64,000 bases of DNA from Colius striatus (taxonomy: Eukaryota; Chordata; Aves; Coliiformes; Coliidae): the NCBI RefSeq assembly GCF_028858725.1, contig NC_084760.1, positions 65,353,867-65,417,866 on the forward strand, in the 5' to 3' direction. Below, one piece after another: positions 1 through 10,700 of the stretch. Within the stretch, counting starts at the first letter, position 1. Every line of letters begins with the position of its first letter. Made by a program: the position numbers and the translations under genes. A model generated the notes under the pieces. The model had not been told where the DNA came from and made no database searches. It saw only the letters and a list, made by a program, of their open reading frames with translations.

Positions 1-3000
1 TTTAGTGCAACTGTGTCATCTATCACTGGAAGGCTTTGAGATGTATGGAATTGAATTGTGTATGATTTGGATCGAAGAGGATGCCTTGCATGTGTGTCTC
101 TGTTTTAGAACCTCCTGTTAAGGAATGATTACAGTGCATGTTCTAATGGCATACCATGGTACTTCGGTAGAGGCAGCAAGATCCAGAATGTACCTAGAAA
201 TCTAGTTATGCCATTTGGGTTCTTCAATTCCAGCCTGTGTAATCAAAATCAGCCACAACAGTTAACTGTTAATCAACATGCAGAATCAAATATGATGGTT
301 ATCTGAGGACTCCTGTGTTTCTTCATAGCATTATAGTCAGATGATGACTGAAAGTTGCATTTTCTATGTTATTAAAGGCTAGATGCAGTGGGTTTAAAAA
401 GGATCTCTTGTAGTATTTCCTCTGTGTTTACCAGGTTCTGTAAGCCTCCTGTCCATTATGCAGGTCGCCATTCCTGAGAGGTGTAGAAGAGGACCAGCTG
501 TAGGAATCCTCTTCAGCATGCTTTTTATGGAGAGCTGGTAAAGATTTTGGGGAACATTGATGTCTGAAGAGGGACGTGGACTAGAAGGGCCCCTTAAAAT
601 CTAGTAATAGTGGGTGAGGAATGCTTTAGTAAAAAATCTTGGGATGCAGTAGTAGCTCGTGAGTGCTTTCTGGCACCTCCAGAGGAAATGGTTTACTTCA
701 TCTATTAGCAGTTACTCTACTTGGTAAATCCAGGGAATGCTTTTCTGTCAGCTATGACAAAGGAAAGGCTGTGCTGTTACATTTTAAATAAAAGGGTTTG
801 CATCTTGAAGAACTAAAGAAGTTGCTTCAGCAGCTGTGTGATTTAGTGGATTGATTTGTGCTTTGGGATTGAAGACTGCTGCGCTATCTTTTTCTGCCAC
901 TGGGTGATAGTCAAACATAAACTTGTTCTATTGCTTAACTTCCTCACCTTTGAAAAGGAAATAATCAAGATTTGATTGATATATAATGAAAAGCACCAGA
1001 GAAGAGGAAGATGTTAAAAATGTCATCCGCTTTTGCTAGCCTTTTGTGTTTCTCCTTATTAATGGAGGGATGTGCAATTAAAAGTGATTCTTTTCTCTCA
1101 GTGCTTCTGTCTCATTGTTCTGTTACTACCACGCTGCAGCAGTTCTGTGGCAAGTAGCTGATGATGGCTGGATCATGCTGACTTATTCCTGTACAAGCCA
1201 GGGACTGCAAGCCCTTTTGCTTGACCTAGTGGTTACTGGATTTGAGAGGGAGTTCAGCAAGAGGTGAAAGAAACCTTGTAGATGAGTTGCTGCAGTCTCT
1301 GATCTTTGGTCCGTGTGAGCCCTATCTTAATAATTTGTGCACAGAGATAGAGTGGCAGTGTGGTAAGTTTGAAAAGCTGGAGAGGCGTGACCTGCCTGGG
1401 GAAGGGACAGACTTGTTGCTGTGGGAACTCTGAAGAAGGGCTGAGATGGGAGATGCTTGCAATGTGTCTTTCTGGAAAAACCCAGCACAGGGCAGGCTGT
1501 TTAGACAGCAGCTAATTAGCACTGCTCTGCCAGACTTTGCAGCTGTTTGTCCAATCCTGGTCAGATATGAAAGTTGAACTTAATGGGAATCTTAATTTGG
1601 GGTTGCAAAGTCTGTTGTGGAGCTTGTTTCGTGCTGGTGCTTTAGTAGCCACGGGGCAAGCACAGCTTTGCCTATTGTTGCATAGTTACCTCTAGTGATT
1701 TGTTGATTCCTTTTCCTAAGTATCCAGCTGACTAGCTTGTGCTGCCTTTTGTAGTGAAGTAGACACATTTTGGTATGCCAAATGTGATGGCTTTTGTGTC
1801 ACTAATTCCATTTTAAGACCCTGTCCTTGAAGTTTCAAAGTGGGAAAGAAAGTAAGCTGTAGTGCTGCCACTGCTTAAAGAGAAAGATGTATGAAGAGTT
1901 GTCTCTTGGGAGTGTTTCAGTTCTGATCCTTTGCTCTTTCACTCCCTCACTCCTTCCTGGCCACTGTTGGAGACTCAGAACACTGATGATCCCGTGGTCC
2001 CAACAAAAGATTCTTGAGTCTTTTTCAGTTCTCTCTGAGCATTGTAGTACAAGAGACCCAGAGGTTGTATGAATAGCTTGCTTTTCTTGTGGAAGGGGAA
2101 AAGAGACTGGCAAATATGAGAGGTATCTAACAGAGTGTGGCTTTGTCTGTTGTGACTTTTGAGTGATCTAGTCCAAACTGTCAGGCAGTGAGTAGTCATA
2201 AGTGTCTCGAGGCAAGTGTAGGATGACTATAAATGTTTAATCATGGCAGAACTGAAGTCCAGAAGCAGCTTTCCCTAAACTGAAAACAGCTAATGCCCTC
2301 AATCACTGGGGCTATTGCCTTCTGAACTCTTCTTTTAATCTGGTGGTAGCAGGAAAGGTTTGTTCTGCTTAGTGCCGTAGTCAGGAAAAGAGGCTGGACA
2401 CCATGAAGAGAACAGAGCTGTCTGTACAGGAGTCTTGCAATGGGGAGCAACTTGCCTATAAAACGCAGCATGTCAGTAGTGAAGGCTAGTGCTGTAGCAT
2501 GGAGGAAGCTGAGCTGATGCTTTGGGCACCTAGAATTCTTTGTTGGTCCATGGGAGTTCAGGCACTACTTTGGCTGGTGGTGTACGTCCAGACCTTTTCA
2601 ACTGTGAAGTGTAGGCCTCTGGCTACAGCTGTATTAGAAATAACTGCAGACAGCAAAAGGCAGGCTCTGCACTGGGGGCAGGAGGTGGAGGTCAATTCTG
2701 GGAGTAAGGTTCAGAGGCAAGCAGGAATTTGTACCCATAAAAGTCTTTATAGTTTCTGATACCTCCTTCTGCCTGTTCTGTCTGCCCTGGGCAATAGAAA
2801 TTTTACATTGTTCTTGTCTATGCTTTGTTGGTAGCTGAATAGCTGTCAGTCTAAATGAGCTTGTCTAAAGGTTAAGCCTTTGGACAGGGCGTCCAGTTCT
2901 TCTCAATTTAATTTCTCAGAATGAATGAAACCTGATATGTCCCGTCTCTACAAACAGAATGGCTTTACAGGGTACATGTCCAGTCAGTCAGCAGTTCTGT

Positions 3001-6000
3001 CAAAAAAAACCCAAAAAATCATTGAAGTCTGTAAAGCACCAAATTAAACTCTGGTAGCTGGCACAACTGAATGTCATTCTAAGCAACAAACTTTGCATGG
3101 TGACAGGCTACTTGACCAGGCTGTTGGTATTTCATTTGTCTTAAGAACTCTCACGTTTCATTTTAGCTGGAGCTCCATGGACAAAAATATGGATCAGTCT
3201 TTTCCTCAGAAGGAGGTGATCTAGCTGTCTCTTATGTCTTGGTAGTGATCTGAAACTTATCTGCATGGTTTTTCAAGTGCTATGCTTGGCTCTGCAAGTT
3301 AGAGCTCAACTTGGTGCCTCACATGCCACCATCTCACTCTGCTTCAAGATCTAGGAGAAAGTTGGTATATTTGATGGTTCCTGGTGAGAGGTGTCTGCAC
3401 CAAGACTGCTGATGCCTCCATGACGACTCAGACTGAGAGGAGGCCGGTTACTGTCACATTGTCTGCAACATTGGGGGAGGATCAGGGTGGGACTGCAGTA
3501 CCACGTAGAGGTGTCATTGTGCAGTTTGAAGATCTTACGACTTGTATTTGAATGCAAGGTCTGCATACCTCCAGTCCAAGAAGACCTACAGTTTGCAGAG
3601 GCTGAAAGTAGTGCCTCTTCAGAGCTCAGATGGTGTCAGCTCCAGCTTCTGGTGCAGTGCTGGAACCTGACAGTCCATGCTTTGTATGCTGAAATGGAGT
3701 GGTCTGCTGTAGAACCTGGGTGAAATGGGTTGACTGTGACACACAGCTTTTTCGTTACTCAGCATAAGGGATGCTTAAGAACAGTGTTTTCACAGAAGCT
3801 CAGGTGCTTTTAATACTAGTCCTCCCAGATTAGTGCAGCAGCATTAGAATGCCTATGGAATGAACACTGGCAGAAACTCCTCTTGGTGCTTCTATGCGCC
3901 ATGCTATTACATTCTCTTTGCACTTCCAAAGTGTAGCCAGTTAGTGTCATGTTATCAGATGAATAGAGGCACCTCTGCCTTGTTCCAGCTTTATTGTGTT
4001 ACTCAAGTCAGACTTGGAGAAAAACAGCTATGTTTCTCTTTTGATGGTATTAGTGCAGGCACATGTCACCTTTGCAGCTCCGAGGCTGGATCTTTTCTAG
4101 TGTGGACACATCACCCCACTGGAAGAAGCAGGAGCATTTACAGCAGTATTCAAAAAATCTTGTCAGAGCAAGATTTGGTTGGTTTTTTGGTTGGTTTTTA
4201 TTTTTTTGGTGGCAGGAGAAAGAGTTTGTGGTTCCCTAAGAAGAGAGGAAACCCTCTGCACAACTCCCAGAGGCGGCTGAGGGTGCTTCTGTGTTTTACT
4301 CAGGCTAAGTGCCCTGTCTTCTAAAGGGCTTGGGGAAATTGTTGCTTTAGCCTAAAGCTTTGCAATAAAACAGCTTAAGGAATAGGAACTGAGCTGGAGT
4401 ACACTACAGCTGTGCATTTTTGAGACTTGTTTTTGTTTGCTTTGTTGGTGGAACAGATGTTTCTGCAGGGCACAAGTATCAAGAAGATATTGCTGAAACT
4501 ATTCAAAGTGCTGTTCCACAGCTCATGGCCCTGTCCCATTTCTGGAGTAAACTTCTAATAGCAGAGGTGCTGAAACAGAAGTTCTGTATGCCCCTTACAC
4601 TGCAGTGTCAGTGTGGGTATATCTCAGTGTAAACACCTGATGAAAGGGACAGCAAAGCCTTGCTGCAAATCTGATTCCTTTAAAGCTGAGTCTGCTCTGT
4701 GACAGTAACCTTTGCAGATGAGACAGTGACCTCCTAAGCTTCTGTCTGCTTGGTGATCACAGCAGAGATCTGATGATGCTGACACTTGGGCCTTCTCAGC
4801 TAGCTTGCTTACAAAATAGAGTGCTGTAAAAGAGTAAATGTATGGGGCAGCTAATTTTTGCTGATTTTGTTTGAGGTAGGGACTGAAAAAAATAGCAGTA
4901 ATTGACTGTAGGTAGTTATATGTGAGGGTTTTTTCCTTCCCAGTTTGCAGAAGTAATGTATCTTCCTGTAGCTGTTGCCAGTTGAACCTTGTCTTGGTTC
5001 TGTGCAGCTGCATACATGACTCTCCCAGCTGTCAGTGGGTCCTGGAAGTCAGTCAGATTATGAAATAGGATACAACTGGAATAGAAAGGCCTTCTAGGTC
5101 CTACTGATGTAAAAGGAATTAAAAGTGGAAAGTCCGTCAGCAATGCTTTGTATTTTGGTGGCAAGCAGTTTGTTTCTTACGCAGTTAAAGTTAGGAGTGT
5201 GAGAGGAAACATTTCATAGCAAAGCTTTTGAGCAACTGCAGATATTGACCTGAGAATCACTGGGCACTGTGAAACTCTGCTGAAACTCAGGCTAGCTTGG
5301 TTTGAGTAACTCCGTGTGCACAGAGGTCTCAGTGTGCAGCCAGCCCCTCCACGTGGCAGGCTGTTAGGAAACTTCTTTAGAGGAGGCTAAGGTATCATTA
5401 CAAGCAGATGAGCCAAGAATGTGTCATGCACTGAGCTTGGTGCTTCCAGCACACTGGAGGGAGATCTGAAGCTGTCTTTAGCTTGTTTGTAGCACTCCTG
5501 TGTGAACATACAGCTCCTGAAACTCCAGTTTTGCTTTTCTCAGAAGCTCTTACTGACACTGCTGGTATTATTCCTTTTTTCTCCAGCATCTGGGGCTTTC
5601 CTTTCTCTCCTTAGGCCCTATATCTTTACTATAAATAGTTATTTTTGTTTAATTGCCTTTATAGCCTGGAAGAAATGTCAGAGCTGCTCCAAGGGGTATG
5701 CAAGGGTATGAACTCCCTGGATTGAACTGGTCAACAGTTAACCTTGCTATAAAATCTAGGAAAGATGCAGAGGGCAGCAACGTCTTTTTGACTGCTGCAT
5801 GTCGCTGTCCTTAAATGGTACTGAACTGCAGTTCTTTAGGTCAGTGCTAGCTCTTCAGATGCCCAAATCCTTCCTAAGCAACATGCTCTGGAGTGGTACA
5901 AAGAGCTCAATTGACTTTAGCTCTGCCAATCAAAGTCTGTTGTCTATCTGGGGGAATAATGAATGTTGCTATTCCAGTGTGCCTTTTCTTGTAGGGTTAC

Positions 6001-6700
6001 AGTAGACACTTTGCTGCTAAACATCAGGTAAATTTGTCTTTCTCAGATGATGTGTGTCTCCTTTCCCAACATGTTGGCTGCAATGAGCTCATCTGTGTTG
6101 CAGTAACGTTGGCCACAGTTTTATGTAAAACAACTTGAGCCACCATTGTTGGCTTTCTTTTCCCTTATCTTTGGCATCAGGCTGTCAAAGGTGGCTTGTG
6201 TGATTGATGGCTGTAGCACCACACTACATCTATCTGTAGCCCTTCTGGAGGTTGCTTTTGAGCATTTCCTGTTTTTTCCAGATAAGAGACCACTGCCCCA
6301 AAAGGTAAGAAAGATGCAGTACAGCTGCCTCTCCAGCACTGAATGCTGAATTTGAGCTGCTGCTGGTCTGCCTGCACATCGAAAGTGATGTTTAAGAAGC
6401 AGAGCTTGAGATTTATTCATCCTGCAAAGGATTGCTTTGGGATTATTTGGAGCAGGGACTTCAGCTATGCTTTTAATAGACCCATCTGTCTAAAGGTCCT
6501 TGGCCTGGAGCCCTTCCCTGGTCTTTCTTGACTGAATGGTTGTTGTAAAGGCTGCAAGTGAGGGTATCATTGCTTATAGGAGTTGCAATATTGCTCCAGA
6601 TGGGCAACAAAAGAGAAGAGGCATTTGGGGAAAGAAAGTGTTTGCTCAGGGCCCTGTCCATTTATATGTGCTGGTTTGTGTATGACTGAACATGGGCCTA
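1..6700. other. Unique sequence left of CST7, no gene recognised
   Basis: No recognisable exon or repeat. I looked on the plus strand for the last exons of APMAP, the convergent neighbour of CST7 in human, and saw none. Plus-strand AATAAA occurs near 785, 4364 and 6898, so part could be a long 3' UTR of a gene ending off the left edge. A TTGGT-rich, T-rich simple stretch lies near 4176-4212. Confidence 0.4.
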
Positions 6701-6703
6701 GAC

Positions 6704-6709
6704 TTTATT
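6704..6709 (-). other. Possible CST7 polyadenylation signal
   Basis: First canonical AATAAA on the minus strand after the CST7 stop; it would give a 3' UTR of about 950 nt. A variant TATAAA lies closer, at 7269-7274. Which one is used cannot be decided from sequence. Confidence 0.22.
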
Positions 6710-7653
6710 GGTGTTTTAAGGGAGCAGTTACCCAAATCCTTCCAATTAAAGGCCTTAGTCCAGTGTAAGTAATAATCTGCCCATGTGTGAAGAGCAAAGG
6801 CTGAAAGAATGGTAGACGTCCACCTGAGGAAGACCATTCTACTAAACTTGAATACAAGCTGTGGTCAGATAAAGATGGAATGTCTTATATTAACCTGAAT
6901 AAAACTACATTGTCTAACCTCAGCAAAAAATATGCTTTGGAAGTATGGTTGGGTTCATTTGTCTTGGTGTTTGCAATGATGCCCTTTCGTAGCACAGAGT
7001 AGCGTTTGATTGAAGTAGAAGCCCTAGTTGAACTGTGTAATTTCTGAGTTGTGGGTGTGTTTCAAGTCAGCTTTATCCATACTCTTGTCTTGAAGAAAGA
7101 ATAACTCAAGAACTTCACTCATTGCTGACAGCTATGTCTAACCTTTTCTGTAGCACTAGAGACTCTCAAGACTATTTTGGGAGGAGGTGCATGTGTACCC
7201 CCAGCAAACTATCCCATTGTTGTACAGCTTTCCTCAGCGTTGCAGTCGTGTGCTGTGGTTTAGACTTGTTTATATCAGGGCTGTGTTAAAATTCATCACA
7301 GAATAAAGCAAGACCAATGGAGCTTCCTGAGTGTGTTCCCACTGCTTGGAAATTCAGCCAGAGCATGGATGGATCTCTACTGAAGGAATGACAACATTCT
7401 ATCATCTGCAGTTTAGTTTTGGAAAAAACATACACAAGTGGATAGCGATACATTCAGTCAAGGTAGGTCTTTTCTTTGTCACTTTTGAACATCAACAACC
7501 ATGAGCAAAACCAACCATATGCTTTGAGAAAAAAGCTCTGTAGCGATTCTGTGCAGCCCTTCCCCACTTCAGTTTTGGCCTCAACAGTCCAGGCAATTTA
7601 AAACTTGTGGTGGGAGATCCCCTTGAAATCAAGCTCTCGTAGGGAAAGGTCAG

Positions 7654-7731
7654 TCAGTGACAGAGAGCAATGGGGACGTATGCTTTATGTAACCAAGGTG
7701 TTATCCAGACCTCAAAATAGCATCTCAGCAT
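7654..7731 (-). CDS. CST7: CST7 exon 4: second hairpin loop, second disulfide, stop
   Basis: 26 codons including TGA, after the acceptor TTTCTTTGCAG. The translation starts MLRCYFEVW, then TPWL, and ends VPIALCH. It aligns without gaps to the human C-terminus (LSCYSEVW, VPWL, VPVLRCH). Cys126 and Cys146 form the second disulfide; Pro134-Trp135 is the second hairpin loop contacting cathepsins. The usual Val before PW is Thr. Confidence 0.95.
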   Translation of the reverse strand: MLRCYFEVWITPWLHKAYVPIALCH

Positions 7732-10700
7732 CTGCAAAGAAAAGGGAAATTGGTGCTGAAATTGAGGTGGTTGGTCTGAGCATTGTGGGCCATGATGGGG
7801 CAGGAGAGGACAGCATCTTTTTGTCTGCCTCCTTTATCCTAGGAAAAGTGCTGTTTGCTAAGTAATCATATCTTAGTGGGAAAGCCCATGTAAAGATATC
7901 CCCCACCCAGGAAATCTCTCTATTTGGCACCTACTCCATTTTTGCACATGATCACAGGTTACCCAGGGATATGGGCTAGATGGCCGTGCCTGGTTCAGCT
8001 CCTTGCAGACCCAGGCTGGCTCTGGATGCAGCAAAACTGCTCATGCTGCTTAATACTGATAACTGCCTCACCTCAGCAGGCTCTGCACAGAGGAGGATTG
8101 TACCTCTGTGGGGATATGGCAGAGCTGCTTTGAAGGTGACTATACAGCTGGAGGTGGCCAAGAATCAACTGCAGTACCCCAAATGAGTTGGATACATACC
8201 TGCTGCAGGTTTTTTTTCCTCTGGAAGTGGCAGCTGTCCAAGCTGGAGTGCTCTCTTTTCTCACACACAGTGCGTCTGATTTCCACGTGGAGCATGTATT
8301 TCAGCCCTCTGACAATCTAAAGAAAGTCGTTTCCTCCTTTAAAGTAAAGTCAGGGAATATGGGGGCCAAAATTTTGGCCAGGAATCAAGAGCTACGTCTG
8401 TGGATTGTGTGTGGTGGTGTAGATTGCAGTGTTTCATGTTGAACTACTGCAAGGGAAGTGGGCAGAACATTCCTGTGCAGCAGTTGAATGGGATAGAGGC
8501 ATGTGCACATGCAGCAGTCCTGAGGAGGATCAGAGCTCCAATCTTTTGGGTGCTCTGTAGGAAGGTCTACTGGTAAAAGGTTTGGAGGCCCACCAGGAGT
8601 CTGGGCTCCTTACCTGAACCATGGCTTTGTTTATCTGTGATTCCTTAAAAAGAAAGAGGTCATTGGAACTGTTGTTGTATCTGTAAACCCCAAACCGAGC
8701 AGCCTTGCGGACGCCAGGGTTGTCAGTGTTCATCGGAACAGGGAAGCCAGGTCTCGTGGTCGAATGAGGTGGTGGTGGTACATATGTAGCTGAAACAACA
8801 CAAAACATGAGTGCAAAACACCTCAGGTGCCTGAGAGGGTGGCAGCTTCAGCCCTACAATACCAAGCTTTCTAATGTATCCAATGTGCTGGTGCTTTGGC
8901 AGGACTCTGCTTGCACCCATTACAAAATCATTTTCCTTTTTATGTTGAAAATGGTGAAATGATCCTGTGGAAGGAACTGATATAAAAACAAATGCTGCTA
9001 GAAGTAGTAGATCTCTAAGTAACTTAGAAGAAGCCAGGGTATTGTGAATATTATTTAGAATGTCTCTTGCCTCACAGAAAGCCCAACTTTGAATCTAGTT
9101 GTAATCTAGATATTTTTCTCTGAGTACAGTATAATTTTGATAATACATTAAACACTGGCTAGCACAAGCCCTGCTGCTCTTAGTGGGCATGGTTAAGTTT
9201 AACATGCAGACATCAGTCTTTCCCACCTCCCCTTAATCTCTTGATGGCATCTTGAGGTTTTTATGTCAGGGGGATGTAGGTAGTGGTAAAGGTGGGGGGA
9301 AGATACCCTCCTTAGTGACGACAAAGGAGATAATGTCCCTGTTCTCCAGCTTGGCAGGGAAGGGCCTGGGGCACACTTTGACTAACTCCCCTCTGTCCTG
9401 CAGAATGGGCTGCTTTGGATGCTGAAATGCTGTTGCCCTGACCCGAATGCCAAGGACTGTCTTACCACAGCCCAGAAGTGGAAGAGCAAAGTGTGTAGGA
9501 AATGGAGACTTGGGAGGTGAAGGAGGGAATCCACAACCTTTCAACTTTGAGCACTTCTTTCCACACAGCCCTTACTTCTGTATATTCTTACTAGGCTGTG
9601 TGTGGCTAATTTCCCCATACCTTGCTTGGGGTTTTTTTTCAATAATTTAAAAGAAGTTGATGTCATTTCTTTCCTCCTCTTTTACATTTGCTTTCTCCTC
9701 CATTTTCCCACTTCTGAAAGACAAACAAGAGCCAAAAAAAATTTCCTCAACCCATGCAACTTGCTGTGCAGCCACTGCTGATGCCAAGGCCTGCCAGTCT
9801 ATTTAAAGGAAGCCAAGCAAGCATTAAATGCCATTGTCAGTACAGGAGGCTGCAAGAATTCAGCTTTGGAGTTGCTTATGTCCATCCTTGTTACAGTATT
9901 GCATCCAGCCCCTGCAGGTGGTGATTGCTGCACCCCTTTGTAAAACCTCACAGGGCTTAGAAGTGTTGATCAGACAAGAAGACCCATCTCAACTCAAGGA
10001 TGTCCAAATCCACACCTCTTCCTGGCTGAGAGACCAGCTACCTTAATGATCCCCATGTTTTCTTGCAAGTGGGAGCTGAGAGGCGCAGGCCATGTGCCTG
10101 AGCGGAGCAGGTGCTCTGCAACTAGCCTTGTGTCTGGTGTGGAGGTGACAAGCCTTCCTGTCCCATGTCCCTGATTTAAGTTGGGACTGTGTGTGCAGCC
10201 AGTGCTGGGCAAGCTGCAATTCTTTTCTCATCTAACAGCCCAGAATCCACTTACAGGTCCTGAGACTACTTTGTATGGGATGATATTTCCCCCCTGCAGC
10301 AAGGTTGAGATTCAAGAGTCACAGAAACTCATGAAAATGCAGGTAGTTCTCAGGCAGCACATTTTATCCAGTGCTCAGCTCCTGGTTAAGACTTTCCAAA
10401 GCATCTATTTGTTCCCTTGTCCTGAACAGTGAGTCTGCCTGGGAGTTCAGGTAGTAGGACCCACAGGAGATACCAGAGGGCCACGCAGGACCTGCCTGAA
10501 CTTGGAAGCTTGAGGCAGAACAAGGCCTTGGTTTGGGCCTTATCCATAAAGCGAGCTGTTGTCTTCTTCAGGGATACCATCAATTACCAACCTAACAGCT
10601 TCTTTCTGAGCTCACCTAGCAACTGAGACAGGCCGTCAGGCTGAGAGCAGGTCACTGGCTTGGGCTCTTCTGGTTGCTCTCCAGAACTTTGCTTGACTCT

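Noticed and set aside
121..180. Minus-strand VPW followed by RTC near the left edge
   Set aside because: Spacing between PW and Cys is too short for a cystatin and there is no upstream cysteine.
3860..4324. 154-codon plus-strand frame
   Set aside because: Runs through a simple TTGGT-rich tract; no domain.
7930..7990. Minus-strand PW motif first taken as cystatin exon 4
   Set aside because: No cysteine before PW and no acceptor; the true exon 4 at 7654-7731 aligns to the whole cystatin F C-terminus.
9266..9544. 92-codon minus-strand frame in CST7 intron 1 (KQPILQDRGELVKV)
   Set aside because: Looks protein-like but has no good donor and no recognised family; treated as chance.
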